A DNA stretch of 64,000 nt from Pseudomonas sp. NFACC02 (GCF_900110765.1 NZ_FOEO01000005.1:83675-147674), one strand, 5' to 3'. Counted from the stretch's first letter, positions 44,063-52,397 are shown. The notes: a model not told the origin generated them from the letters alone. Numbers and translations are program-made.

Positions 44063-44379
44063 AACTCCTCCAACGGATACGTGCCCACTTCGCACTGGTC
44101 GGCGGCGTTGGCTGCTTGGATGATTGCCTCGCGGCGAGATTTGATAAGCGCGACCAGTTCGTGCCGGTCGATTTCCTTGGCGCCCAACCGGACAGCGTGG
44201 GCGCGCTTGGTCAGGCAGATGTCGTAGTGACTTTTTACCGTGCCGGGGAACTGGTGCCACCGGCGGGCCACGCCGATTTTATCGGCCATGGCATTCAACT
44301 CTTCCTCGGTGTCGGCGAGCATGTGACATATCTTCATGCGCCGGTAGGGGATCTCTTCGTTATCGACGTATACGGGCAT
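44059..44379 (-). CDS. DUF4031 family phage protein
   Basis: Predicted 106 residues, fitting DUF4031: MPVYVDNEEIPYRRMKICHM, ADTEEELNAMADKIGVAR, HYDICLTKRAHAVRLGAKEI. The start at ATG 44379 has AGGAAT nine bases upstream. The family is widespread in phages and bacteria, with no known activity; the conserved Asp, Arg and His suggest a small enzyme or binding fold. Coupled to the next gene. Confidence 0.85.
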   Translation of the reverse strand: MPVYVDNEEIPYRRMKICHMLADTEEELNAMADKIGVARRWHQFPGTVKSHYDICLTKRAHAVRLGAKEIDRHELVALIKSRREAIIQAANAADQCEVGTYPLEEL

Positions 44380-44448
44380 GGCGATATTCCTGTAACCCAT
44401 ACAGGTTACTTTTCGAGATGTAACCTCTGGAGGTTACTGTGAGGTTGG

Positions 44449-46497
44449 TCAGGCAGCGACGGCCTGGCATTGAGCCGCGCGCCATGGATCGTTGGCGCGG
44501 GCGAGGGCGGCCATCGGCGGCGGGCTGACGCTGTTGCCGCACATATGGACCTGCTCAGTCTTGGTGAACGGTTTGCCATCGGCGCCGTGCGTGATGATGT
44601 AGTCCGGCGGGAAACCCTGCGCCCGGTATAGCTCAGCCGGTTTAAGCATCCGTAGGCAGATGTCGACGATCACGTAGGGCGTGCCCTTGACCATCACGGT
44701 GACCATTGCAAGGCGGTCTTTGGTGGTAATCGTCGGCGCTGGCGCACCGCAAGCGCTGATGTTCTCTGTTCCGTAATAGCTGATCAGGAAGGCGGCAACC
44801 CGCAGGGCTCCCGCTTCATGCTCTGGCGACAGGGTGAGCGACACCAGCGAGCTCTTGCCGCCGCCACCGGCGGTGATTGTAGGCGCCGGCTCTTCCAGGC
44901 TTTGGCCCACGCTGCCGCCGAATGCCCGCTCCATGAATGCGCTGACCAACCCGTGGTGCTGACCGCCGGCGCTGACGGTGTGCAGCGGGTCATTAACGTC
45001 GCGTGCATCGCAGTTTCCACGCAGGTGCACAAGGTTCGCCACGGCCAGCTGCTGCTGGCTGCCGGTGTTGGTTACCGTGGTCATGGGTTCGTGCATGCCC
45101 TTGGCGTGCGTGGTGTTGAATCCGCCATTGGCCTGAACCATCACCGCGGCGCTGACGGACTGACCGCCGCCGCTTGCAGTGACGGTGCCGATCGGGCCGC
45201 AGATGTCGTTCACCCCATGGGATCGGCGTTTGTTTGCGCCAGAGCCCTCGCCGTGCCCAGCCTGGACGATGCAGGCGGAAGCCAGCGCGCGGTGGTTCTG
45301 CGTCATCAGCGTTCCCACCGGCTGCTCTATGCCCACCGGCTTGCCTGAGTACTCAGGGCCGCCGGCCCCAACCATCAACGGGCTGATCAGAGTCAGCTCG
45401 CCGCGGTTCGCGCAGGTCACTGTCGGCAGCGGTTCGAGTGGGTTGTTGATCCGGTCGCTGCCCTGATGTGTGGCCGGGGCAATGATCGGGCTGACCACCG
45501 AGAAGGCGCCGCCCTTTGGGTAGGAGGTGATCGTGCGCAGCGGCTCTTCGGCTGACTGCACTGCCTCGCCGGACCAGTTGGCGATCGGAACAATGAATGG
45601 CGCCGCGCTGTCGATGACGAACTTCTTCATGCCTTTGGCAACGCGGCGCAGGGTGGCCGGGGCCAAGTCCTTCTTGCGGCCAAAGATGCTTTTGCCCAGG
45701 TCGGTGAAGTCGATGCATTCAGCAGCTGTTTTCCACTTCTTCTGGCCTTTGGCGGGGTTCTTGGCGTGGGTTGGCTCCGGCCATACGATCGGCTGCCCGT
45801 CGCAGCGGGCAATCATGAACAGGCGTTCCCGGCTGGTCGGCGCGCCGAAGTCACAGGCTTTAATCACTTTCCATTCGACAACGTAACCCATGCCTTCAAG
45901 CAGGGCGACGAATCGGCGCCAGGTGCGCCCGCGCTGCTTCGGATCTGGAATCAGGAACTGCTGGTCTACAGGCACGACCTCACCAGGTGCGGCGATCGCG
46001 CCGCCCAGCTTGATGACGCGACCGGTAGCCTTGTCGCGCTTCGCAATAAGTCGGCCCCATTGCAGGATCTGCTTCACGTTTTCCAGGCTGATGACTCGAG
46101 GCTTCTTCTTGCCTGCCCACTTCAGACCGATCCACGAGAGGTTACGGATCTCGCGCTTGCGCGGTTGCCCGCCGGCCGCCTGGCTGTGGTGCGTGCAGTC
46201 CGGTGACATGTGAAACCAGCCGACTGCTTTGCCGCCGCACTCAGTATCCGGATCACCCTCGAACACGTCGGTGGTGAAGTGCTTCGCCCCCGGGTGGTTG
46301 ATGGTGTGCATGCTGATCGCTTTGGCGCTGTGGTTCTTCGCCACGCTGACCTTACGCCGGAGGCCCATTTCCAGCCCGGTACCGGCGCCGCCACCGCCGC
46401 AGAAGAAGTCCACGACGATCTCATCGTCTTGCGGATCGAAGCCAAGGCCGTACTGAGTTTTGAAATCGAAGGGGTGTTTCTTGTGATGAGCGGACAT
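44449..46497 (-). CDS. C5 cytosine DNA methyltransferase with repeated target domain
   Basis: Predicted 682 residues, much longer than simple M5C enzymes. Motif I is DFFCGGGGAGTGLEMGL (about 30-46); motif IV is the variant HMSPDCTHHSQA, with the catalytic Cys in SPDC instead of PPCQ; motif VI is SLENVKQIL; motif VIII QRGRTWRRF; motif X ends MCGNSVSPPPM. Between motifs VIII and IX about 290 residues hold eight repeats of an [ED]PxxT[IV]T unit. Start ATG 46497 follows AAGGA; a longer frame is spurious. Likely role: methylating phage DNA against host restriction. Confidence 0.85.
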   Translation of the reverse strand: MSAHHKKHPFDFKTQYGLGFDPQDDEIVVDFFCGGGGAGTGLEMGLRRKVSVAKNHSAKAISMHTINHPGAKHFTTDVFEGDPDTECGGKAVGWFHMSPDCTHHSQAAGGQPRKREIRNLSWIGLKWAGKKKPRVISLENVKQILQWGRLIAKRDKATGRVIKLGGAIAAPGEVVPVDQQFLIPDPKQRGRTWRRFVALLEGMGYVVEWKVIKACDFGAPTSRERLFMIARCDGQPIVWPEPTHAKNPAKGQKKWKTAAECIDFTDLGKSIFGRKKDLAPATLRRVAKGMKKFVIDSAAPFIVPIANWSGEAVQSAEEPLRTITSYPKGGAFSVVSPIIAPATHQGSDRINNPLEPLPTVTCANRGELTLISPLMVGAGGPEYSGKPVGIEQPVGTLMTQNHRALASACIVQAGHGEGSGANKRRSHGVNDICGPIGTVTASGGGQSVSAAVMVQANGGFNTTHAKGMHEPMTTVTNTGSQQQLAVANLVHLRGNCDARDVNDPLHTVSAGGQHHGLVSAFMERAFGGSVGQSLEEPAPTITAGGGGKSSLVSLTLSPEHEAGALRVAAFLISYYGTENISACGAPAPTITTKDRLAMVTVMVKGTPYVIVDICLRMLKPAELYRAQGFPPDYIITHGADGKPFTKTEQVHMCGNSVSPPPMAALARANDPWRAAQCQAVAA

Positions 46498-46539
46498 GTA
46501 AGATCCTTTCCGGTTATCCGAAAAATCATGGAGTAGGTT

Positions 46540-46788
46540 ATGGAATGCCACGTTTGTAATCAGGCGGCGGAAGAGGGCGATAGCGTTGGCGATTACGTCG
46601 CTGTGGATTGCACCGACTGTGGTCGCTACCGTATTAGCGGAACAGTGATTGGTCAGCTGGAGCGCGGCAGGTGGCTTGATACTGCTGCTAGCCAACAATG
46701 GCTCGAAGAGCAACGCCGAGACGGGGTGGAGTCTCCACTCATCACTACATCCAATGTCGTTTGGGACGGGGTGTGGGTGCAGGGGTGA
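46540..46788 (+). CDS. Small zinc-ribbon protein
   Basis: Eighty-two residues, beginning MECHVCNQAA and continuing VAVDCTDCGRYRISGTVIGQ: two CxxC pairs 21 residues apart make a zinc ribbon. The rest is helical. GGAGTAGGTT precedes ATG 46540. It lies on the strand opposite to the methyltransferase and PP-loop genes around it, nine bases from the latter's stop. Function unknown. Confidence 0.65.
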   Translation: MECHVCNQAAEEGDSVGDYVAVDCTDCGRYRISGTVIGQLERGRWLDTAASQQWLEEQRRDGVESPLITTSNVVWDGVWVQG

Positions 46789-46796
46789 AGCCTGGC

Positions 46797-47666
46797 TCAA
46801 TCACCGCAGAAGCACGCAATGGCTTCGTCGTGGTCGGCGAACATGTCGAATTGTGTGTCCGAGTAGTCGAGCATCTGCTGATAGCTCGGCCGGTCGAAGC
46901 GGAAGAGGGCGCCGTTTCCGGTGATGCCGCTGCTGGCTACTGCTGTGCGTTCCATTCGTGCCCACCATTCAGCTTTGCGTACCGGCTCGCCACGGTCGCT
47001 GGCGATGATCGAATAGATCTGGTTCGCACCCTTTAGGAAGCAAAGGTCGCAGTTTCCTTCCAGCGTTCGGCCGTTGATGGTCGGCAGCATCAGGTCAAAC
47101 GGCTCAGCCTTCCAGAACTCAGTCACGTCCTGGACGCCAACGCCGGCGTCCGCCAATGGCATCACCATCGTGGCGTGCTTACTCTCGCTCGTCGTCTTTC
47201 GATGCCGGATCTTTGCGACTCGACGGGGCTCGTCGGCGCGTATGCCTGTCATCATGTCAACCGGCGTCTCTTCAGTCGAACAGCCAACCATGCGCAGATA
47301 TTTGTGGATGACCCTGATCTTCAGGTCGATGGTGCAGAAGCGAGTGACCGGGTTCGGCAGGTAGCTGCGCTTCCGGATCAGCGCCTCGAATGGCTCGCCG
47401 TCGCGGCAGGCTGTCTCGTAGTCGACGATGGCGAAACCTCGCTCGTCGTCCCGGAACTCAAGCCAGACAATCGGCACGCCCCAGCGGACTGAGCATTCCT
47501 GAACGAAATCCAGAGTGGCTGGGTGTTCCTTGCCGGTGTTGGCGAAAGTTACGATCAGGTCGCTCAGATCGGCGTTGTTGTCCAGCACTTGGCGCAGCAT
47601 GAAGGCGCTGGTCCGGCCGCCGGAGAAGCTGACGACCGTCGTCCCGGACATTTTATAGGGAGACAT
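46797..47666 (-). CDS. PP-loop (PAPS reductase-like) phage protein 1
   Basis: Predicted 289 residues. The ATP-pyrophosphatase loop reads VVSFSGGRTSAFMLRQVL (SGGxxS), followed by TFANTGKEHPATLDFVQEC, as in phosphoadenosine-phosphosulfate reductase and related enzymes. Cysteine sites are RFCTIDLK, GNCDLCFLKG and C-terminal ACFCGD, suitable for a metal or Fe-S centre. A true CysH motif (ECGLH) is not present, so sulfate reduction is unlikely. GAGG lies seven bases before ATG 47666. Its neighbours are a second PP-loop gene and a DNA methyltransferase, which hints at nucleic-acid modification. Confidence 0.8.
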   Translation of the reverse strand: MSPYKMSGTTVVSFSGGRTSAFMLRQVLDNNADLSDLIVTFANTGKEHPATLDFVQECSVRWGVPIVWLEFRDDERGFAIVDYETACRDGEPFEALIRKRSYLPNPVTRFCTIDLKIRVIHKYLRMVGCSTEETPVDMMTGIRADEPRRVAKIRHRKTTSESKHATMVMPLADAGVGVQDVTEFWKAEPFDLMLPTINGRTLEGNCDLCFLKGANQIYSIIASDRGEPVRKAEWWARMERTAVASSGITGNGALFRFDRPSYQQMLDYSDTQFDMFADHDEAIACFCGD

Positions 47667-47670
47667 GCGG

Positions 47671-47688
47671 GATCCTCGCCAGTGGCGT
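47671..47688. repeat. 18-bp direct repeat, copy 1
   Basis: GATCCTCGCCAGTGGCGT is repeated exactly at 48490-48507. Both copies lie just upstream (minus strand) of a PP-loop gene and include its ribosome site (GAGGATC). The inner CGCCA/GTGGCG is almost palindromic. Confidence 0.75.
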
Positions 47689-47711
47689 GATGGGTTGGAA
47701 GTGGGGGTGTG

Positions 47712-48485
47712 TTACGCGCTGGCAATAATGTCGGCCTCTGCCAGTTCACAAAAAAAAGAACAGGCAGGGATTTTCTCGTTGCGCCGTACTGGACCGTCGC
47801 CAAGGTCGCGCAGCGAGAACCGCACATTTGTATCGCGGTGCCGGTGCAAGAAAGCGCCAGAGCCAAGCGTGTCTTGAACCTTGCACAGCGCCTCGAACTG
47901 CTCGGGGAAGTCCTCGCGGATGGCACGAAAGTATCCTTCACCGCCTTTCACGCATCCGATGCAGTTGGCGTTGTCATAGCCCATCCGATACATGACCGGG
48001 ATGTCGATCCCGGCGCGCTCGACCATTGCTTTGCAGTCCTCTTTGCCCAGCCCGCGCTCGATCAGTGGGGCGATCGCTGGTCGGTCCGGGTTCCGTTCGC
48101 AGAACTCTTCGAACCGTCCTCGCTCCTCCGCAGTGAATCCGAACACCATCACGTCACCTGGCTGTTTCCACTGATCAAGTACTCGTCGCTTGAGCAATTT
48201 CGTGCAGCAAGCGCCATAGCGGTTCTTGATGTACCGCTCACGGTTAAACACCTGGATGATGTCCGCGCCATATTTTTCGTTGCGGAGCACCGTGATCGGC
48301 TGGCCAAACCATGCCTCGCATTCATCCGCAAAGCGGCGATTGTCCGGATGCTCATTTGCGAGGTAGGCATTTACGATCACCACCTCGTGCGTGGCGCCGT
48401 ACTGGGCGATAGCCAGCTTGGTTGCGACTGCTGAGGCAGCGCCGCAACTGAACTGGCAGACGATGCGTGGTTTGTCTGAAGGCAT
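47712..48485 (-). CDS. PP-loop (PAPS reductase-like) phage protein 2
   Basis: Predicted 257 residues. The PP-loop is a variant: VCQFSCGAASAVATKLAI (SCGAAS instead of SGGxxS), followed by VNAYLANEHPDNRRF. Cysteines lie in YGACCTKLLKR, NANCIGCVKGG and CSFFCELAEA, giving two CxxC-like pairs. ATG 48485 follows GAGGATC, part of the 18-bp repeat shared with the first PP-loop gene. The two proteins share a fold but are quite diverged, so they may work on successive steps. Function unknown. Confidence 0.78.
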   Translation of the reverse strand: MPSDKPRIVCQFSCGAASAVATKLAIAQYGATHEVVIVNAYLANEHPDNRRFADECEAWFGQPITVLRNEKYGADIIQVFNRERYIKNRYGACCTKLLKRRVLDQWKQPGDVMVFGFTAEERGRFEEFCERNPDRPAIAPLIERGLGKEDCKAMVERAGIDIPVMYRMGYDNANCIGCVKGGEGYFRAIREDFPEQFEALCKVQDTLGSGAFLHRHRDTNVRFSLRDLGDGPVRRNEKIPACSFFCELAEADIIASA

Positions 48486-48489
48486 GGCT

Positions 48490-48507
48490 GATCCTCGCCA
48501 GTGGCGT
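48490..48507. repeat. 18-bp direct repeat, copy 2
   Basis: Second exact copy of the repeat at 47671-47688, again covering the ribosome site of a PP-loop gene. The two copies are 819 bases apart and flank the 47712-48485 gene. Confidence 0.75.
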
Positions 48508-48591
48508 TGATAAGAAAATTCGGGTATTGGTCATGCACTTCTGACCCGCGAAGCTAAGAGCCGAGCCGGTCCGCTTTCTGACGGAATATGC

Positions 48592-49512
48592 ATGATGATA
48601 AAAAAGCTATTAAGGAAACTCGGTGAAGACACCACTTCGTCTATGTTGCTGGGCGGAGCGGGTGCGCTTCTTGTTTTACTGTTAGTCGCAGTGTTTTGGC
48701 ATTTTCAATATGGCGGGAACTTACCTTGGCTAGAGATAAAAAATCCTGAGAGCGCTCAATACTGGGGGCAAATTGGAGATTTTTTTGGCGGCATACTCAA
48801 TCCGTTTCTCAGCTTTCTTGCCTTAATCGCTGTAAGCCTTAGTCTCAGATCTCAGACTACTGAGCTCAAGTCCGCGCGTGAAGAGGCGACTAAGTCGTTG
48901 AACGCACAGAATGTTCAGACTAAAGTTTATGAACGGCAAAGTTTTGAGTCTGTCTTCTTTGGCTTGCTAGAGTTGCATTCAAAAAATATGGAGAGCATGA
49001 GGCGGAAAACTAATGGGGCGGCTGGGTTGGCCTTTTTCAGCCTAGTGGCTGATCACTATGATGTTAGATCCAGATTTCTTTCGGCCGAATCGTTAGATGA
49101 GACATCAGCGGTCGCCGTCGTAGCGAAAGAGTTTATGGTCGCGAATGGAGAGAGGATGGCGCATTACTTTGGAACGCTACTGGAGCTCTTAGATTACGTT
49201 GATAGCTATGGCCGTGTAGAACTCAGGCGCCGTCCCTTCATAATCGAGTTAACGGGGCCATCGCCTGAGACACAGATCCGCCAGCGGTACGCTAGAATTG
49301 TACGGGCTGTGCTAAGTTCGGCAGAACTTCATCTGTTGTTCTTGTACTGTGTAACTCCGGATGGCGAGGCTTTGAAGTCAATGGTTGAAAAATATTCATT
49401 ATTGAAAAACTACGATGTCAAAAATTCGATTTCTCTCGAGGTGAAGCACTTTTATGTGAAGCCTATGGCTTTCGGAGCAAAGCCGATATTATTGGATTTG
49501 AACAAGGCATGA
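48592..49512 (+). CDS. AbiC-like putative phage abortive infection membrane protein
   Basis: Predicted 306 residues. Two membrane spans (about 18-40 and 62-85) flank a short loop; the second contains IGDFFGGILNPFLSFLALIA, which matches the putative phage abortive-infection family (putAbiC, Pfam PF16872) well. A helical stretch follows (QTTELKSAREEATKSLNAQN), then the family's FESVFFGLLELHSKNMESM and, late, YARIVRAVLSSAELHLLFLY. The gene is AT-richer than its neighbours, on the strand opposite to the lytic operon, and probably expressed in the lysogen. I infer defence against other phages. Confidence 0.82.
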   Translation: MMIKKLLRKLGEDTTSSMLLGGAGALLVLLLVAVFWHFQYGGNLPWLEIKNPESAQYWGQIGDFFGGILNPFLSFLALIAVSLSLRSQTTELKSAREEATKSLNAQNVQTKVYERQSFESVFFGLLELHSKNMESMRRKTNGAAGLAFFSLVADHYDVRSRFLSAESLDETSAVAVVAKEFMVANGERMAHYFGTLLELLDYVDSYGRVELRRRPFIIELTGPSPETQIRQRYARIVRAVLSSAELHLLFLYCVTPDGEALKSMVEKYSLLKNYDVKNSISLEVKHFYVKPMAFGAKPILLDLNKA

Positions 49513-49642
49513 CACAACGCAATGCGGTCGTGCCGCGCCTCACGTTTAGGCAATCGCCCAGGTTCAGTCGTATGTCTTGATCCGATTCCGTGCTATGGAG
49601 AATATGGCCTACGCTTACCTCTCCACAGGAAGGGAGAGGGTC

Positions 49643-49855
49643 ATGAGCGAAGACAGGGAGGTTGCAATGCAGCTTGCGATTAAAGCGATTCTTCAGGCGG
49701 CGTATACCCAAGGGATTCACGTCGACGCGCTATGCGAAGGCGCGGTCGATTGGCTCGGCGATACCTACGGGTACGACCAGCGGACAACCCTTGCCGCTAC
49801 GACTATTCAGCGCTTGGCTTACGACCTCAAGCGTCAGCAATCGCCCGAAGATTGA
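49643..49855 (+). CDS. Tandem paralogue family protein 1
   Basis: Seventy residues from ATG 49643 (MSEDREVAMQLAIKAILQAA), with AAGGGAGAGG upstream. Pattern: acidic start, [IL]A[IL]xA[IV]Lxx A, a hydrophobic [DV][AE]LCE[GK]A segment, and a C-terminal helix. It is the first of three co-linear genes whose products align end to end. All three are on the plus strand, downstream of the AbiC-like gene. No known family recognised. Confidence 0.7.
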   Translation: MSEDREVAMQLAIKAILQAAYTQGIHVDALCEGAVDWLGDTYGYDQRTTLAATTIQRLAYDLKRQQSPED

Positions 49856-49908
49856 GCAGTCTTATATTGACTTCGTTTAACCCGACTTTTCTCAGGAGGG
49901 GCAAGGTG

Positions 49909-50118
49909 ATGAGCGAGACGCGGGAGTTGGCGGTGTCGATCGCGTTAGAAGCTATTCTGAATGCAGCGCGCGGCCTGGACGTGGACGTTTATGAGCTTTG
50001 TGAGAAGGCAATTGAATCACTGACGCTGGTACCCAAAAACATATCACCCGCGGTTGTTGCGGCTATCGGAGAAATCGAAGCTGCCGCAGATGCTCTGGAC
50101 CATGGCGAAAGAAAGTGA
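49909..50118 (+). CDS. Tandem paralogue family protein 2
   Basis: Sixty-nine residues from ATG 49909 (MSETRELAVSIALEAILNAA), preceded by AGGAGGGGCAAGG. It aligns with protein 1 and protein 3 over its length: ELCEKAIESL here matches ALCEGAVDWL and ELSEAAADEL. The gap from gene 1 is 53 bases, and the two leaders share CTTTTCTCAGGAGGG-like text. Function unknown. Confidence 0.68.
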   Translation: MSETRELAVSIALEAILNAARGLDVDVYELCEKAIESLTLVPKNISPAVVAAIGEIEAAADALDHGERK

Positions 50119-50171
50119 CGTGATCGTCTCCAACTGGCCTACGCTCAAGTCTTCACGGGGGAGAAAGAGTC

Positions 50172-50366
50172 ATGAGGGAGGAAAGAGCTGCATCGCTGGT
50201 GTTGGCACTGAAAGCGGTGCTAAGCGTCGCAAGAAAGCGTGGGCTGGACTTGGACGAACTGTCCGAAGCCGCAGCCGATGAGTTGTTGCAGTACCGGCAA
50301 TACGACGCTCAGCATGTGCCGATGGCCATAAGTGAGATTGAGGTGGCGGTGGATGCGATGGTGTGA
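50172..50366 (+). CDS. Tandem paralogue family protein 3
   Basis: Sixty-four residues from ATG 50172 (MREERAASLVLALKAVLSVA), preceded by GGGGGAGAAAGAGTC. Third copy of the small helical family. Its stop is adjacent to the stop of the convergent gene at 50367. The three copies have diverged by more than half their residues, so the duplication is old, yet all frames and ribosome sites are intact. Confidence 0.68.
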   Translation: MREERAASLVLALKAVLSVARKRGLDLDELSEAAADELLQYRQYDAQHVPMAISEIEVAVDAMV

Positions 50367-50549
50367 TCAGGCCAAGCGAAATTCGCGATTCGGAAAATCC
50401 TTTTGGAATTCTTCGAGGATTCGATGAGCTATATCGGGATGTTTTCTTGGTAGGGCATCGACTCTATTGGGGGTCGTCTCGATGTGCTGACCAACGTAGC
50501 CAACGACCAGCTCCCAGCCACGCTCAGTAAGGACTTGAAGCTTTTCCAT
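50367..50549 (-). CDS. Small phage hypothetical protein
   Basis: Sixty residues (MEKLQVLTERGWELVVGYVG ...) with GGAGATAAACC before ATG 50549. It ends EEFQKDFPNREFRLA. The helical C terminus and good ribosome site support it. It belongs to the leftward operon, downstream of the DUF2303 gene by position. Function unknown. Confidence 0.62.
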   Translation of the reverse strand: MEKLQVLTERGWELVVGYVGQHIETTPNRVDALPRKHPDIAHRILEEFQKDFPNREFRLA

Positions 50550-50641
50550 GGTTTATCTCCAGACACCGAACGCTCGGCGGCGAATAGGTTGATGGCAGCT
50601 ATACGTGACATCAGATGCCCGATGTCACGTATGGGTAACAC

Positions 50642-51454
50642 TTAGGCAGCAAAACTGCCCAGCGACAGTTTGGCGGCTTCTCCGATAGCGTTTTCCAGCA
50701 CTGCTTTGAACTCTTGCGCGATCGCTTCGCGCTGCACCTCCTCGCCCACCCAGCGCAGCTTCAGAACCGGCACAGAGCCGCTGGTGATCACAGAAATGCG
50801 CAGAGTGATCTGCTGCTCGGTCAGACCTTCGAACGGAACGACGTGGAACTGCAGGGCGGCAGGAAGGGTTTCTTTGCTGCGCGCCTCGATCTGATCCATG
50901 GCGCTGCGGCTGGCGCTGGTGTCGCCAACGGTGGTTTCTGACTCGCTGGTGGCCTTCACCGTGATCGTGCGAACCGCAGCGATGGCCTTGGCGACCGGGA
51001 TTTTGTTGCCTTCGTCGTCCACCGGCGTCAGATACTGGTGCCAGTCTTCGATCCAGTCGCTGAGGTCTTTCTGGCTCAGTCGACTGTCAGAAATCGCCTG
51101 CGCAGCGGCATAACCGGCGGTTGCCTTGAGCTTCAGTACCGCACGGTCGTCGGCGTGGCCTGGCTCTTCGGTGGTGCCGAGGTTGAACAACAGAACACAG
51201 CTCATCTCGTCCTGATTGATGAAGCCACGTGCGCCAGCTTCGGCGCGGTCCGCCACGTAATCGCTGAAATCAGCCAGAGCGTGAGTAGAGTAGGTGCCGC
51301 GGAAGCGGCTACGCCCCTCCTGATATTTCTCCAGATCAAGAACCTTCGCACCTTCCGGCAGAATCGCGGTAGGCGTGAAAGTTGGCAGCGCCTTGCCGGT
51401 GGCTTCCAGCGCGGTGTCGGTGATGAGTTGAATCGCTTCTTTGGTCAGTGACAT
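50642..51454 (-). CDS. DUF2303 (YfdQ-like) phage protein
   Basis: Predicted 270 residues, of the DUF2303 family found in many temperate phages and in the E. coli CPS-53 prophage as YfdQ. Features are LPEGAKVLDLEKYQEGRSRF, ADFSDYVADRA and the C-terminal VGEEVQREAIAQEFKAVLEN. No enzymatic motif is obvious. It usually lies near recombination genes and a YfdP-like neighbour, which fits the next gene. ATG 51454. Confidence 0.82.
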   Translation of the reverse strand: MSLTKEAIQLITDTALEATGKALPTFTPTAILPEGAKVLDLEKYQEGRSRFRGTYSTHALADFSDYVADRAEAGARGFINQDEMSCVLLFNLGTTEEPGHADDRAVLKLKATAGYAAAQAISDSRLSQKDLSDWIEDWHQYLTPVDDEGNKIPVAKAIAAVRTITVKATSESETTVGDTSASRSAMDQIEARSKETLPAALQFHVVPFEGLTEQQITLRISVITSGSVPVLKLRWVGEEVQREAIAQEFKAVLENAIGEAAKLSLGSFAA

Positions 51455-51496
51455 TCGTCAGGTCTCTTCGTGAGGGGAGGGAGTGCAGCGGGTAGA

Positions 51497-51844
51497 TCAG
51501 TCGCGCGGTTTTATCGGGGCTTCGTCGCGCGTGAACAACTGGTCGTGCTTCTCCTGGAACAGCGAGATTTTGCCGCCGGTGCCGACATGCATTGGCGTGT
51601 CGAGGCTGGTGTTCTCGCTACGGGTGCCGCGTTTGGTCGGCACCTTGTAGTCGAGCTTGTGCTTGATCTTTACCTGGTGGGATTCACCGATCTGGCTGAA
51701 GTCCAGAGTGATGACCAGCTTCCCAGCCTTGCCGTGATCGACGACGCCCGCGGCGACTTCGGAAAGGGCGTGGCCGATCTGGCTGGCGAAGGCGCCACCA
51801 TTCAGTTCTTCGAAGAACTCGGTGGTATCCGTTGGTGTGGGCAT
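51497..51844 (-). CDS. Phage early protein (YfdP-like position)
   Basis: Predicted 115 residues, start ATG 51844 (MPTPTDTTEFFEELNG) with CGGAG upstream. The centre is beta-rich: KLVITLDFSQIGESHQVKIK, a pattern seen in small partners of DUF2303 proteins. The C terminus is charged (QEKHDQLFTRDEAPIKPRD). It lies 42 bases before the DUF2303 gene. Function unknown. Confidence 0.7.
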   Translation of the reverse strand: MPTPTDTTEFFEELNGGAFASQIGHALSEVAAGVVDHGKAGKLVITLDFSQIGESHQVKIKHKLDYKVPTKRGTRSENTSLDTPMHVGTGGKISLFQEKHDQLFTRDEAPIKPRD

Positions 51845-51935
51845 GGTGCTTTCTCCGAGATGGGCTGCAGCCCGCTGGGTGGGAGGTGGTGTTGAGGATC
51901 GCGTTTTCGTTGTTGCGGGGATTTGAATAGGCGCT

Positions 51936-52397
51936 TCATGCTGCAGCCTTGACCTGGTTCCAAGCACCAATTGAAGAGAGCAGGGCAGCGACTTGCTTTT
52001 CGCTCACCTCGACCGTGCCAGGCACTGCAAGCCACCCCATTCCGACCAGGTGGTTCGGGTTGCACTCGGCCTTCACTTCTTCGTAGAAGTGCTCGACGAC
52101 GTCCGACAGCTTTTCCACTCGATGAATGCCGTCGGGCGTGAAGACTGTCATCTTGATGTACTGGGCGCCGTCGCTTTGAATGCAGATCCCAGCGATGTGC
52201 ATTGTCCAGCGGTGCGAGATATCGCAGAGGGCGTCGGCGACCTGCCGCGACGTGATCTGCTTTCCGTTTTTCCAGTTGATCATGATCTGCAGCCCGCTTG
52301 GGTCGATGCTGATCACGGCGGCATGGTTGGTGCCCAGCAGAGCGCGAAGACTGCGCTCAATTTGGGCTTTGCGGTTGCAGGATTTGCGTTTGCTCAT
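51936..52397 (-). CDS. Phage hypothetical protein
   Basis: Predicted 153 residues. The N terminus is basic (MSKRKSCNRKAQIERSLRAL), followed by alternating beta and helix segments (AVISIDPSGLQIMINWKNGK). No family recognised. Its ATG overlaps the stop of the upstream gene (ATGA), so it belongs to the tightly packed exo/recT operon. Confidence 0.65.
   Translation of the reverse strand: MSKRKSCNRKAQIERSLRALLGTNHAAVISIDPSGLQIMINWKNGKQITSRQVADALCDISHRWTMHIAGICIQSDGAQYIKMTVFTPDGIHRVEKLSDVVEHFYEEVKAECNPNHLVGMGWLAVPGTVEVSEKQVAALLSSIGAWNQVKAAA

Noticed and set aside
46797..48485. PP-loop pair as a Dnd phosphorothioation or CysH sulfate assimilation system
   Set aside because: No dndB, dndD, dndE or cysteine desulfurase gene is present, and the CysH C-terminal ECGLH-type motif is missing.
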